Source: Cladophialophora immunda (Eukaryota; Ascomycota; Eurotiomycetes; Chaetothyriales; Herpotrichiellaceae). From it: a stretch of DNA of 64,000 bases. How positions within the stretch are numbered: position 1 is the stretch's first letter; every line of letters starts with the position of its first letter. Positions 11,655 through 22,461 of the stretch are shown here, in pieces. The notes beneath the pieces were generated by a model. It was not told where the DNA came from and made no database searches. It saw nothing but the letters and a program-made list of their open reading frames with translations. A program made the position numbers and the translations under genes. The DNA is taken from positions 248,001 to 312,000 of the forward strand of contig NW_015622545.1 in NCBI RefSeq assembly GCF_000835495.1, written 5' to 3'.

Positions 11655-12740
11655 ATGCAGGGCTTCAACATGGGCCGCTACGTCCCTCCGGACCTGGAGG
11701 GCGTGGTCTCCTTCAACACCGCCTCGGGCAAGGGTCACGCGCTGGGCTCGCGCGCGCGCAAGCTCAAGACCGAAGGCGTCCTGACCGTTCGCTTCGAGTG
11801 CCCGTTCGCCATCTGGTGCACGCACTGCCGGCCCGAGCAGCTCATCGGGCAAGGCGTGCGGTTCAATGCCGAGAAGAAGAAGGTGGGCAACTACTTCTCC
11901 ACGCCGATCTGGAGTTTCCGCTTCAAGCACGCCGCCTGCGGCGGCTGGGTGGAGGTCCGCACGGATCCCAAGAACGCCGAGTACGTGGTCGTCGAGGGCG
12001 GGCGGCGGAGGGACACGGGCGCCGACAAGCTCCTGGACGGCGAGATCCAGATCACCGGCGGCGGGGTGACCGAGGAGGACAAAGAGCGGCTGGAGCGCAA
12101 CGGCGGGTTCGGCGCGCTGGAGAAGAAGATCCAGGACAAGACGCTGTTTGATTCTCAGAAGGAGAGACTCGAGAGTCTCCTCAAGGCCAGCGAGCGCGAC
12201 TGGGCGGACCCGTACGAGCGGAGTAAACGCCTCCGCGCCGAGTTTCGCGTGGGCAGGCGGAAGAGACAGGCCGACGAAAAGTCCGGGGAGGCGTTGAAGG
12301 AGAAGTTCGGGCTGGAGCTGGACATGGTGGGCGAAGATGCCGAGGACGGCGAGAGGGCCAAATTTGTCGAGTTTGGTGACCATGCCGCTGAGCTGTCGTC
12401 GTCGACGAGCTCGAGGAAGCCCATGTTTAGCACTGCTCTCAACACTGGGCCGTTGATTCCCCTATCTATTTCCACCCCCTCATCCTCCTCTCGGTCGAAG
12501 TCCAGCACCGCCGCGAAGTCGGACCACAAAAAGGAAATACTGCAAAGCACGCTACGAAGCAATACGAGGATCGCGTCCGATCCTTTCTTGAGAGAGGAAG
12601 ATGTCTGGCAGCCTAGAGTCAAACGGAAACGGCCGGACGAAGGGGTGACGGAGCAGAAGCAAGAGAAAGAGAAAGAGACGAAGACAAAAGTGGCAAACAG
12701 CACGGCGTTGGTGGTGGGCTATGATTCAGATTCATCGTGA
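11655..12740 (+). CDS. saf4: Saf4/CCDC130-type pre-mRNA splicing factor (Yju2/CWC16 family)
   Basis: Nuclear spliceosome-associated protein of 361 residues. The N-terminal half is the conserved CWC16 domain: MGRYVPPDLEG, then SRARKLKTEGVLTVRFE, CPFAIWCTHC, GVRFNAEKKKVGNY and a second zinc-ligand region with HAACGGW, where the usual first cysteine is a histidine. TDPKNAEYVVVEGGRRRDTG closes the domain. The C-terminal half is charged and low complexity. The start at 11655 was chosen because the family begins immediately before the Tyr-Val-Pro-Pro motif; the upstream in-frame extension to 11535 has no family similarity. The N terminus resembles CCDC130/Saf4 rather than Yju2 itself. Confidence 0.88.
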   Translation: MQGFNMGRYVPPDLEGVVSFNTASGKGHALGSRARKLKTEGVLTVRFECPFAIWCTHCRPEQLIGQGVRFNAEKKKVGNYFSTPIWSFRFKHAACGGWVEVRTDPKNAEYVVVEGGRRRDTGADKLLDGEIQITGGGVTEEDKERLERNGGFGALEKKIQDKTLFDSQKERLESLLKASERDWADPYERSKRLRAEFRVGRRKRQADEKSGEALKEKFGLELDMVGEDAEDGERAKFVEFGDHAAELSSSTSSRKPMFSTALNTGPLIPLSISTPSSSSRSKSSTAAKSDHKKEILQSTLRSNTRIASDPFLREEDVWQPRVKRKRPDEGVTEQKQEKEKETKTKVANSTALVVGYDSDSS

Positions 12741-12848
12741 TACCCCCTGTTCCCATGCTCGACTTGATACATGTCCCAGTCTGGTTTTGGTTCCCGTGCA
12801 GAATAATCATACATTTTGAAACCGTCTTCTTGTGCCCTCGTACAACGC

Positions 12849-14390
12849 TTACTTCTGCCCTTCGGGATTTTGCTGGATCGTCTTCGTGTCCGTCTCCTTC
12901 AGCGCTTGCAGCGGCCGTCTCTGTGCTCCAGCAAAGCCGCCTCGAGGAGGCGCTGGCGCTGGCGCTCGACTCGCCCAGGGCGCCTGCGTGACACCGTTGA
13001 CGAACCCCGCTGGTGCTGCTGACGGTTTCGCAGCCCAGGGAGCAGCCGTTGACCCCATCGGCGGGCCACTCGGTCTCATCGCGCTTGGGGCATTGGTGTC
13101 CATTGGGTTTCGGAGGGGTTGACTCGCAGCGTGTGTGGAGGGTGGTGGCGGCCTGGCTTTGGGATCCCGCTCCCACTCGAACAGAGATCCGAAGGGAAAA
13201 TGCTGGACGACGGGGAACTTGGAGAGCACTTCTGCGTTGTACATCTTGATCATGCCCTTGTTGATCTTGCCCCAACCGTCCTTGATGCCAGATATGTCGA
13301 AAAGCATGGGGCTGTGTTCCCAGAACGGACCCCTTTTGACGTCGTAAATGAACGCTATGGCCGAAAAGTACATATTTGAACCCTTCTCCTTCTCGACGAG
13401 GTTGAGTTTTGTCACTGCAGATGCCTCGGGCGCGTCAGGGAGCGACCCTTCGGTAGGGGTGTCGTCTGTTTCAGCGATCGGCGGGCATAGTTGCGCAGAG
13501 CCAAAAATATATGGGAGGAATGAATTGTCATCCAAGCCCCAAACACCGTGAGACCCGGCCGGTTCCAAGGTGTACGTCTTGATGAGTTTCCTGATGAGGA
13601 TGAGGTATAGCTCGAAAACCCCCAGGGCAATTCCTCGCTCTTCCACTCCCGCTTCGGCCTCGGGGAAGAAACTCAGCTTCCACAGGCAAGCCAGGAAGGC
13701 AAGAAAGCTGAGCTCGTGGCCTGTCCCATAGTCCAGCCGTTGAGCGCTGCCAAGGCTTCCCAGGAAATATGAGGTGAGTTCTTCATGCGCTGGTCCTAGT
13801 TCTTCTGGCAGAGATTCCGTCAAGAGGTCGCCAACCTGTTCCTCGACGATCCTGTACCACTTGCGGAAGCTGACGTTGCCAAATCGCCGAGGGCCGGTAT
13901 CAGGAGGAACCGCTTCGACGAGCTCTATTAGCTTATTCAACAGACTTCGCAGCCGATACACGGCATCTGAGAACACAACGTCCTCAGAGTCTAATCGCCA
14001 GGTCGTAATTGCGGTCGTTCCTCCAGTCTGATTTTTGCGTGGCAAAACCGACCTGTTCAATTGCAGCATAAATGTCATGATGTCCCGATATGCCAGCGAC
14101 ATCAGAAAGAAGGAAACGTCAGGGCCATCGAAGATCTTTTTCACCGGCTTCTCAAACTGATGCTCCTTTACGTCGGCAATTTTTGCGAGTGTTGGAAAGT
14201 TCGCCATCTCGCTTGTTCCTTGGACTCGAACACGAATCTGGAAGTGATCCTAGAGAACATACAGGACAAGAGTTTACATGAAAGCCGACGATTCTGGACA
14301 ATTCACCTCAGTGGGGGATGGTGAAATACGCGGATAGTCGATGTGACGATAGAACGTCTGCGCTTGGCTCGATGACGAGGCTGAACTCAT
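12849..14390 (-). CDS. PP2A phosphatase activator (PTPA, Rrd1/Rrd2 family), two exons
   Basis: Peptidyl-prolyl isomerase-like activator that helps form active PP2A-type phosphatases. The long exon contains the family signatures [18 protein letters not shown], a [16 protein letters not shown] ATP-binding motif and [19 protein letters not shown] extend the gene upstream: an ATG at 14390 opens a short first exon, an intron starts GTGAATT and ends CTCTAG, and the joined frame enters the long exon in phase 0. Total is about 495 residues. The tail of about 100 residues is rich in Pro and Ala with repeated APWA motifs, an extension seen in some fungal members. It overlaps no neighbour and is divergent from the gene at 14562. 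The choice between Rrd1 and Rrd2 is not settled. Confidence 0.87.
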
Positions 14391-14561
14391 CAGGTAATCT
14401 CAGCCTCGTGGCAACATCGCCTGCGCAACCACTGCCCCGCGGGGCGCGTCAAGTTGAACTTTAAGCCTCCGACTTCAACACTGACCCCAACGCTTCGAAC
14501 TCCATACCTATGGACCTTATGATAGTTCCAATCCGTGTCTTTGTCTCTAAGCTGGTGATAA

Positions 14562-16772
14562 ATGCTGCGCACGACGCGGCGATCTGTTGCTCGCGATGCG
14601 GCAGAGTGGGAAGCAGAAGACGTGACAGCCATCCTCAACGAGGAGGCTGCCAACTTGACGCGAAGCTCTCCCCGGAAGAGGAAGCGAGAATCCCGCGGCG
14701 GCTCCAGTGCGACAAGCCCCTCGAACAAACGTATCCAACTCGGGCAGCCCACCCCGTCTACCTCTAACCTGCCCATGTCAACAACTGCAAGTCCCTCGCG
14801 GCGCAAATCCGGAAGACTGCAGGCGCGGAAGTCGCTTTCAGCACCTAAACATGTCAATCGACCCGACCTGTACGAGATCCCTGATGACCCCGAACCGAAA
14901 GCTGGGACAAACCCCTTGTTGAAGCCGATCAAGAAGTTCAGGCCGCTCAATGTCCGACCACAACAGACTGCTTCGCCTTTCAAGGGCAAGGGTGTCCTGG
15001 AAACTAGAACAAATGCGCTGGTAAACTTGGACGATTCACCTCGAAAGAGGCCTGTGAGGAATCGAATTGAGAAGATTGGCCGGTCTCTTCACAAAGCCCG
15101 TCGCCCTGCGAGCAAGCTAAAGGAAACGAGTGCGATGGTGGATCAGTTACCCTTTGACGGTGAGGATATTTTCGAGGCTTCCCAGAGAGAAGAACTTGGG
15201 CAGAAGTCCTCACAACATGGTCGAAGTTCTCCAGAAGAGTCTCCCCCAGTCGAAGATGTCCCGCCCAGACCTTCGAAAAAGGCACTCCCGTCCAAAGAAC
15301 GACACCCCGCCCAAACAGGGAGTGACGCCGACGCCGAGCTTGGGCGAAATCCGCAATCCCCGGCAATATATTCTAATCCACTCCCGGAAGTTGCAAAGCA
15401 AACATTGGCTAAAGAAACGTCCAAGCCCGTTATTGTCGACGAGGCGGTTGAAGAAGGCCGAGAGAAGGAAGCAGACAATGCGGCATACGAGGAAGGACGA
15501 GCACCTGTGGAACTTCCTCCGGAACGAAGTCAGCGGCCACGGACTCGAGCTGAACGAGACGCTGCAGAGCAGTCTGCGGCCGAGGCAGAAGCCAAACGAG
15601 AGCAAATGGTTAAAGACACTTTGTCAGGCATCGAGGTAGCTGTGCAAATCCGTGAATGCAAGGATGCCTGGACAGACTCCCTTGTTGCTGCTGCCGAAAT
15701 TGCTGAGAACCGCACTTCCTCTGGAGCAGAGTCGATCAAAGGCAAGGCTTGTGCGCGTGAGTTCAAAAAGATGGCGCATATTTACAAGAAGCTCCATCGT
15801 GGAAATTCTGGGTCCCCTAGACGACTGGAATATGAAAAGCGGGAGACGCTGGGACTGTTGAAGCGACGATGCAAACATATCTGTGACTACCACTATAAGC
15901 CCGATATGCCATACGACCTCGAGCGGAAGAGGATGGTACGTGACTTGTACGAGCACTTGATTCCTAGCTCACTCGACCTGGCCAAGCGAGCGCTCAAGAC
16001 CTTATTTCAAAACGATGAGTTCAGTATGGCGGCCTTGAGGGAAATCTGCCAACTTCTGAACATAACATCCAGGCTAGTGAACAACGCCCAGGCTTGGAGG
16101 CCGCGACCTGAGCTGGGAAATGCGGTCAAAAGCAAGACACACTCGGACATCAAGCCCAATGTTGAAACCATTGTGGAGAAGTATCGTCGTGCCATTGACG
16201 AGGATGAACGAGAGAGATTCGTTGACGAGCTCGAAGTTCGACAGAAGCAGAATTTGGAGAGACAGCAAGCCGAATACCAGCGCAGAAGAGAGGCCGTGCG
16301 GGCAAAACATCGACAATATCGCTGTCATGCTTACCACGATGGTGCACCGCTACCAGACCAGCCAGTTCCCGGCTCACAGCGGCCCCTGGTTGATATTGAC
16401 GACATATCCATCGACGACGAACGTGCCTGGGCAGAGCCTGGACGCCGAGAAGGAACCGGACATGCCAACGGGGCGGCTGCACCTATCAGACCGGGACTAA
16501 GACGAGAACCCACTGAAGACATTCCCCCTCCAGATGAGACGGAATGGAGTCAAAATGAACTGATTGTGTTGGTCAACGCCCTGCAAGAGTTTACCAGTGA
16601 GTCAAGATGGGAGGATATCATTGACGCCTATGGCGGGCCTTGCGGGAGACTGGAGAGATACGACATGGATCAGATCATGGCGAAGGCTAGATGGGTCAAG
16701 CAGACCATGGCGAGACAGCTGGAGGACGAGCTGGACGAGTCCTGGGACTGGTTGAGGAGTGTCCCGGGCTGA
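14562..16772 (+). CDS. Uncharacterised nuclear protein with C-terminal SANT/Myb-like segment
   Basis: Single-exon, 736 residues. The first 300 residues are disordered and basic, with runs such as SPRKRKRE and SRRKSGRLQARK and a short conserved-looking DLYEIPDDP. A charged helical stretch around residues 340-360 and again around 540-600 suggests coiled coil. The last 75 residues, from TEWSQNELIVLVNALQEF through SRWEDIIDAYGG to the end, have tryptophan spacing like a SANT or Myb-like domain. This suggests a chromatin or DNA-bound factor, but I do not recognise the family and assign no role. Confidence 0.7.
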   Translation: MLRTTRRSVARDAAEWEAEDVTAILNEEAANLTRSSPRKRKRESRGGSSATSPSNKRIQLGQPTPSTSNLPMSTTASPSRRKSGRLQARKSLSAPKHVNRPDLYEIPDDPEPKAGTNPLLKPIKKFRPLNVRPQQTASPFKGKGVLETRTNALVNLDDSPRKRPVRNRIEKIGRSLHKARRPASKLKETSAMVDQLPFDGEDIFEASQREELGQKSSQHGRSSPEESPPVEDVPPRPSKKALPSKERHPAQTGSDADAELGRNPQSPAIYSNPLPEVAKQTLAKETSKPVIVDEAVEEGREKEADNAAYEEGRAPVELPPERSQRPRTRAERDAAEQSAAEAEAKREQMVKDTLSGIEVAVQIRECKDAWTDSLVAAAEIAENRTSSGAESIKGKACAREFKKMAHIYKKLHRGNSGSPRRLEYEKRETLGLLKRRCKHICDYHYKPDMPYDLERKRMVRDLYEHLIPSSLDLAKRALKTLFQNDEFSMAALREICQLLNITSRLVNNAQAWRPRPELGNAVKSKTHSDIKPNVETIVEKYRRAIDEDERERFVDELEVRQKQNLERQQAEYQRRREAVRAKHRQYRCHAYHDGAPLPDQPVPGSQRPLVDIDDISIDDERAWAEPGRREGTGHANGAAAPIRPGLRREPTEDIPPPDETEWSQNELIVLVNALQEFTSESRWEDIIDAYGGPCGRLERYDMDQIMAKARWVKQTMARQLEDELDESWDWLRSVPG

Positions 16773-17415
16773 ATGTACAACACAGAGACTGTAGTATTAC
16801 TTTTGATAGCGTTTGCTTCATGATACCCCTGACTTGGTCTGCAGGTTGTTGATACCAATGAATGATAAGCCAATCCACATGGCACCAAAAACGAACGGAG
16901 CTCCAGATCCCGAATGTTCTCGTAGAGCCAGCAGTGTCAATCCCTCCTCGTTCAAAGCAATCTTGGTCATACTTGTCGCGGCAGGGCGGGTGAGACGGCG
17001 GCGCAGGTGTCTCAATTGAAAGAGCAGAGGCCAGAGCCCTCCGGAGCAGGCTGAAACCACTAATCTCGGGGAAGCAGTGAGGACTGAGGAATGGCGAGAG
17101 ACACATCCGTGATAGAGAACTTAGCCTCGTGATGCGGTCGCTGGTGGTGGGGGCTCGCTTCTTCGCTTCGTTGCTTTGCTCGCTTCTTTCGGCCCGTCCT
17201 GGAATCACGACTTTTCCACGCAGCCAAAAAGGAACGCGTCGCGGTGACCTCAACCTTCTCGCTTTGCTCTCCCAATCGGTCGACGCCAGCAGGTCTGAGA
17301 CTAGGCTGATTGACTCCTCCTCCTATCTCTCCTTCCTGACAGATTTCTGCTTCTGGTCCATCTCCCTCTTGTTTTGCGGTCGATCTCGTCGGAGCCCTGC
17401 CCTCGGTCTGCAGCC
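16773..17415. other. Intergenic region with the promoter of the coiled-coil gene
   Basis: About 640 bases without a gene. Several pyrimidine-rich tracts lie just upstream of the next ATG, common in strongly transcribed fungal promoters. No specific site is called. Confidence 0.45.
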
Positions 17416-20400
17416 ATGGACAAAAAGGATGAAACTGCGACTGCGACTGCAACTGCGACTGTGAGGCCGAAGGCAACAAATCCTCCGTCACGGCCAGTGA
17501 CCAGGACTCCGGCCTCCAGATTGTCCACCACAACCAGGCCGGCCTCTACTTCTACGTCTACCTCGTCGGCTGCTAGGCCTGCCGTGGGAAGTTCATTGAG
17601 CAAGCCGCCAGCCAGACCGAGTGCTGCGAGCACGACAGCCCGAAAGACCCCTGTCACAGCCTCAACTTCCTCAATTGCCACACACAAGAAAAGAGAATCA
17701 GACACGTCGGTTGATGAGAAACCTTCCGGCGACGAGAAGGGCAAAGATGGCATATCTGCGAGGCCAAAGAGGATGTCTCTGGCTCCCTCCACGACTTCTG
17801 ATCGGGCCTCCACTTCCAGGTCGGTTGCTCCCACTCCTGCTCGCCGGACATCAATGCAGACAACGACATCGAGTCAACAGACCGGCGGCAGTCCAATTGG
17901 TGCAAGGAAGGTAGCTGCCACCCCGAGCACCACTCGCACCCCGACGACCCCCTCTGCCACGCGTGCTAGGCCTCTCGCCTCCTCAAGAAGTGTTGGTACC
18001 GGCGCTCTTGCCGACAAGAAACGTCTAAGCACGATTCCTGCGTCACCCGCAGTCAAGGCTGGAATGGAAGAGCCGGAAGACAACAAGGAAAATGCAACAT
18101 CGGCTGGAGATGAGAAATCAGCCGGGACCGCTCGTCCCCCGTTGGGATCGCGGAAATCCACGAGGTCACTTTTGATAGAGCAGCGGATCCGAGAGTTCGA
18201 GCTTGTCAACAACATGTTACGAGCAGCTATGACCGCGGACGGTGCCGATGAACAAGAACAGCAGTCCATGGATGATGACGCTGCAAGTAAAATCGCAAAG
18301 CTGAAGTCGGATCTTGCCAAGGTCAGGGCATTCGAACGTACTCACGGTCGAGTACCAACGGCTGCGGAACTGGAGGAGGTGCAATCCGTGATTGAGGAAA
18401 CACCCTCTGAATCGGCGGTCGAAGCAGACAAACCTCCGCTGGAAAATCTCGAGGCTGCAATTGCACCAGAGCTGCAGGAGGAGACTAGCAAAGCCCAAGT
18501 CGCCGCGTTACAGGCGGAGCTGACTGACTTGAAGGCCAAACTCGAACAATTCAGCAAGAGCGCGCAGGAGGAGGGCGTACGCGTGCTGGATGCCACAGAA
18601 GCTATCCGGAACGAGCATGCCGCCAAAATTGAACAACTCTCATCAGCCCACGAAACTAAAGTCTCGGAAATGGAGCGTGCACATCAAGAAGAGCTGCGAG
18701 AGCTTTCCCAGGGCCAGGATACCAAAACAGAACAGCTTACCCTAGAACTGGCCCTTGCGCGGAAGGAGATCGACCGGTCTAAGTTGGAACTGGAAGAACT
18801 TCGCAATGCGGCTGCTGAGCAGGCTTCGACAAGGGATAGCAATGCACAGCTGGAAAAGGAGATGGAGACCAAGATTGCAACCCTCGAAGCTGATTATCAG
18901 GCGCGGCTTGCCGAAATCCAGGGCAGGCTTGAGGAGGTAAGCGCAGAGGTTGCGAACAAGCAAAAAGAAGTTGTCCATCAACAGGAAGAGCTTGCCAAAG
19001 CCAACGAGGAAACTACCCGACAAAACGAAGTGATTCGATCTTTGGAGAGTCAAGTGCTCGAATTTCAGCAGACAAAGGGCGAGGAAAGCAACGCCCAGGC
19101 AGCGCTAAATCGTGCGCTCGAGGACCAGATCAAAGCTCTACGGCAGGAAAAGGCCGATGCGACCGCCGCCGCCGCTACATCCCTCGCGGCGGCCGAGGAA
19201 GCCCATACCGCGGAAATAGACGCCATTAAAAAGCAATTGAGCGCTGCGCAAGAAGAACTGAAAACAATACAGAGTGTGCAAGAAAGCGAACTGCAGACCG
19301 TGCTAAAGAAAGCTGAAGCTGATCTGGCCGCCGTAAACGACGAGCTTGAAAGTAGCAAAGCTTCGCATTCGAGTAGAATCCAGGATCTCGAAGCTCAGCT
19401 GCAAAAGGCCAATGAAGAAGCGGAGGCGAAAAAAGCAGATCATGACGGGGCTCTCGCGGCGTTGCAAAGTCAAGTAAACGCAGCCAAAACTGCTCTGGGC
19501 GAGGTTACCACAGAGCATGACAAAATTTTGAAAGACCACGAGTCCCAAAGCCAGTCTGCTCGAGAGGAACTTGCTGCACTGAAATCTACTCATGAAAAAG
19601 AACTCGAAAGTCTTCGGTCCGGATCACAGGCGGAACACGACGAAGAAGTGGCAACGCTGAAATCTGGCCATACTGAGCATATCCAACAGCTTGAGCAAAA
19701 GCTCCACGACTCGCAAAAGGAAGTGTCGACCCTTAAGCAAACACACTCCTCTCAAATCAAGCAGCTGGAGGACCAGATGAACGCGTCCCTCAAAGATCTG
19801 GAGACCATTGAAGCTGGGCACTTGCAGCAACTCGATCGTGTGAAGTCCGAGGCATCGGAGTCGCAACAGAAGGCCGTCGAAGAAGCTGAGAAGATTCACA
19901 TTGAACGGGTACGGAATCTTGAGCAGCAGCTCAATGCTGTCGAGGCCGAATTGGCAGACGCACAATCTATCCATTCGAAGCAGCTGGAGGAGGTGTCGCA
20001 TCAACAAGCCAATGAGCATGAAATTGCGCTGAACGCATTGAAGGAGTCGCACGCCACTACAGTCAAGGAATTAGAGGATCAGCTCAAGTCTGCTCAAGAA
20101 TCTCTGGAAACAGTCAAAGCTGACCATGCGAAGCAACTCAGTGGCTTGGAAGAGCAGATCTCCTCTCGTCATGCTGAGACAATCACTTCTCTCAAAGCCG
20201 AGCACGCACAACAATTTGAAGATATGACGATCAAGGCAAAGTCTTCTCACGAGGAAGCGTTGGACGAATTACGATCGTCCCTAGCAGAAGAGAAGCGCCA
20301 GTTGGAATCTCAAACGAGGTCTCTCCAACAGGAGCTCGAGGGCAACCGATTCCAGACCCAGATGGTGAAGTCCATTCTTGAAAACACCGAGAAAGAAGCT

Positions 20401-21849
20401 AAGGAGAAAGAGGACGAACTCAATGAAGCTCTCGAGAAACTGAAAGCAGATATGTCGACCTCGGTCATCAAACTTGCCCGAATGAGTGAGCTCCAGATGC
20501 AACATGACCAAGTATTGGAGACGAAGAAGGCTTTGGAGGCCAAGGTCGAAGAGGACATGGAGGCCTTGCGCGCCGAACATGAAAAGTCGCTCGCCGAGCT
20601 CGAGAAGTCGCTAAAGGGGCAACATGAGCAAGCCATCGAGAGAGTGCGCGAGGAGCATACCAAATCTGTCGAGGCCAGCCAAGCCGCGAATCAGTCTCAA
20701 TACGAAGAACTCCAGAAACGGATGAAGGCGGAACACGACAACCAATTGGATGAGATCATGAAGACCTTGGAGAGCCAGTGGAAAGTCCAAGTCGACCAAC
20801 TGGAGGAGCAAAATGCGGCCGCTAGTGCCCGCCTCGCCGAAGCCGAGAATCGACATGAGGAAGCCTTGCGCAAAGTCAAATCGGAGCACGAAGCCGCACT
20901 TACGCAACTGCAAGCGGAGCTGCAGGGGGCGCGCAATGCTGCTGAGTCTAGCCAGTCGTCATCCGCCCAGCTGGACGAACTTCGAACTCAACTTGCCGCG
21001 GCACAAGAAGAAGCCATAGAAGTCGAGAAGAAATACCAAGAAGCCATGGTTCTAGCACGCGAGGAACGAGAATCTGCTCTGGCAGCGATGAAGCAAGAGC
21101 TCATGGATGCAAAGGAAGCTGCAGCGCAGCGACCGGATCCATCGCAGCTCGAGGAATTGAACGAGAAGTACACGACTGCCCAGAAGGAGCTTCATGCACT
21201 GCAGGAGAAGCACGACCATGCGATCCGCGAGGCGAAGGCGGAGTACGACACTCAACTCGAAAAGGTCCTCACCGAACTGAACGATGCCAAACTGGCGGTG
21301 CAGAAGGCTCCAGAATCAGAGCATGTCGACGCCATCAAGGCGAGCCTCGATGAAGCAAAGAAGACCATCATGTCACTTGAAGCCGAGCTGCAAGGAGCAA
21401 TGCTTGAGATCGAAACGCAACGAAATCTTGCCGAGAGTGCGCAGAAGGAAGCAGAGCGATTCAGGGCTGAGGCTGCTGCGCTTCCAAGCCCGAAGCCTGG
21501 TGCGAAGTCTGCGACTCCCCTTTCTCCTGCCTCTCCGAAACAAGGGCTGGAATCTAGTCGATGGGCCAGCCCTCTAGAAGCTCCTGAAGACGCCGCGACG
21601 AGAACCACGGCTGCCGAAGCGGCGCCTGCAGCAGGTCAAGAGGAAGCCCCTGCACCAGCAACGAACGGGAAAAGTCGCAATGTTGCAGGCCAGTTGGCCG
21701 GCATCCAGGAGCAAATCAAGCAGTTGGACGACCTGAGCGAAGACTTTCTCGAAGAGCATCAGAAGATGGCGGGGATCTTGAGCCGTGTCGACGACCAGAC
21801 TCAGACGGCAACGACGGATGTTGAAAAGGACGACGAGGATTTAGATTAG
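17416..21849 (+). CDS. Very long coiled-coil protein
   Basis: Single-exon gene of 1477 residues from the ATG at 17416; the open frame upstream has no ATG. Residues 1-250 are disordered, rich in Ser, Thr, Pro and Ala, and begin with an Ala-Thr repeat coded by a CTGCGA-like microsatellite. From about residue 260 to 1350 it is an almost unbroken coiled coil with heptads such as QLEEQN and repeated KSEHEAALTQL-like units, giving weak internal repetition. A conserved-looking tail follows a Pro-rich break, with QLAGIQEQIKQLDDLSEDF near the end. Similar fungal proteins are often labelled M-protein-repeat proteins. A structural or scaffold role is likely. No motor, membrane segment or enzyme domain is visible. 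Confidence 0.82.
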   Translation: MDKKDETATATATATVRPKATNPPSRPVTRTPASRLSTTTRPASTSTSTSSAARPAVGSSLSKPPARPSAASTTARKTPVTASTSSIATHKKRESDTSVDEKPSGDEKGKDGISARPKRMSLAPSTTSDRASTSRSVAPTPARRTSMQTTTSSQQTGGSPIGARKVAATPSTTRTPTTPSATRARPLASSRSVGTGALADKKRLSTIPASPAVKAGMEEPEDNKENATSAGDEKSAGTARPPLGSRKSTRSLLIEQRIREFELVNNMLRAAMTADGADEQEQQSMDDDAASKIAKLKSDLAKVRAFERTHGRVPTAAELEEVQSVIEETPSESAVEADKPPLENLEAAIAPELQEETSKAQVAALQAELTDLKAKLEQFSKSAQEEGVRVLDATEAIRNEHAAKIEQLSSAHETKVSEMERAHQEELRELSQGQDTKTEQLTLELALARKEIDRSKLELEELRNAAAEQASTRDSNAQLEKEMETKIATLEADYQARLAEIQGRLEEVSAEVANKQKEVVHQQEELAKANEETTRQNEVIRSLESQVLEFQQTKGEESNAQAALNRALEDQIKALRQEKADATAAAATSLAAAEEAHTAEIDAIKKQLSAAQEELKTIQSVQESELQTVLKKAEADLAAVNDELESSKASHSSRIQDLEAQLQKANEEAEAKKADHDGALAALQSQVNAAKTALGEVTTEHDKILKDHESQSQSAREELAALKSTHEKELESLRSGSQAEHDEEVATLKSGHTEHIQQLEQKLHDSQKEVSTLKQTHSSQIKQLEDQMNASLKDLETIEAGHLQQLDRVKSEASESQQKAVEEAEKIHIERVRNLEQQLNAVEAELADAQSIHSKQLEEVSHQQANEHEIALNALKESHATTVKELEDQLKSAQESLETVKADHAKQLSGLEEQISSRHAETITSLKAEHAQQFEDMTIKAKSSHEEALDELRSSLAEEKRQLESQTRSLQQELEGNRFQTQMVKSILENTEKEAKEKEDELNEALEKLKADMSTSVIKLARMSELQMQHDQVLETKKALEAKVEEDMEALRAEHEKSLAELEKSLKGQHEQAIERVREEHTKSVEASQAANQSQYEELQKRMKAEHDNQLDEIMKTLESQWKVQVDQLEEQNAAASARLAEAENRHEEALRKVKSEHEAALTQLQAELQGARNAAESSQSSSAQLDELRTQLAAAQEEAIEVEKKYQEAMVLAREERESALAAMKQELMDAKEAAAQRPDPSQLEELNEKYTTAQKELHALQEKHDHAIREAKAEYDTQLEKVLTELNDAKLAVQKAPESEHVDAIKASLDEAKKTIMSLEAELQGAMLEIETQRNLAESAQKEAERFRAEAAALPSPKPGAKSATPLSPASPKQGLESSRWASPLEAPEDAATRTTAAEAAPAAGQEEAPAPATNGKSRNVAGQLAGIQEQIKQLDDLSEDFLEEHQKMAGILSRVDDQTQTATTDVEKDDEDLD

Positions 21850-22072
21850 TGGTCTTCACCGGGCGGAGTCCAGATGTGACGGAATGAAGGAGTGTTGAGT
21901 GTTCGCTCTCACTCTGACGAGGCAAGAAGACTATTGGAGATGGGAAATCTCCCAGAGTTGTTGGATGATAGTAATACGGGGTCTTGTCGCCATGTTGCGT
22001 CTTTGATGTTGTTGGTTTTTCCCTCGTCGAGCAGCCCCGAGGCTCCCCTTTTTTTCCTTATGACCCTCATTC

Positions 22073-22097
22073 CAGTTTCAGTTTCAGTTTCAGTTTT
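22073..22097 (+). repeat. TTTCAG microsatellite, about four units
   Basis: Four copies of the hexamer CAGTTT/TTTCAG in direct array. Confidence 0.85.
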
Positions 22098-22138
22098 ATA
22101 TCCAGCGAGCAAGCGCGTGAGCAGCAGTACAGCACGGC

Positions 22139-22159
22139 ACGAAGCGAAGCGAAGCGAAG
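22139..22159 (+). repeat. CGAAG microsatellite, about four units
   Basis: Direct pentamer repeat of the form GAAGC in the same intergenic region. Confidence 0.8.
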
Positions 22160-22438
22160 ACGGAATTTCTCTTTTTCTTGGTTTCCTCCCTTCTCTCATT
22201 TAGCGGCTGTTTCCTCCTCTCTTGAGCGGAAATGAATGGATTCTTGTTTGTTGCTGTGCAGTGTCCAAATGTTGAGTCGAATCGAGTTGAGATACCCTCT
22301 TGCGTCTGTCTGTCTGTCGCTCTGCCGATCTTTCTGTCTATCTACTTTGTCCCTTGGTGGATGTTGGACGTTGGACGTTGGACGATGGAAGTATTCTGGA
22401 AAGGGAGCAAAGTCGGGTATTGATCATCCATCCCATCC

Positions 22439-22461
22439 TCTAGCTAGCTAGCTAGCTAGCT
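22439..22461 (+). repeat. TAGC microsatellite, about five units
   Basis: Perfect tetramer repeat, self-complementary as CTAG/GCTA units, so it can form a hairpin. Confidence 0.85.

Noticed and set aside
11463..12383. Long minus-strand open frame
   Set aside because: Antisense shadow of the Saf4-type gene; Leu/Ala/Arg-rich with no family similarity.
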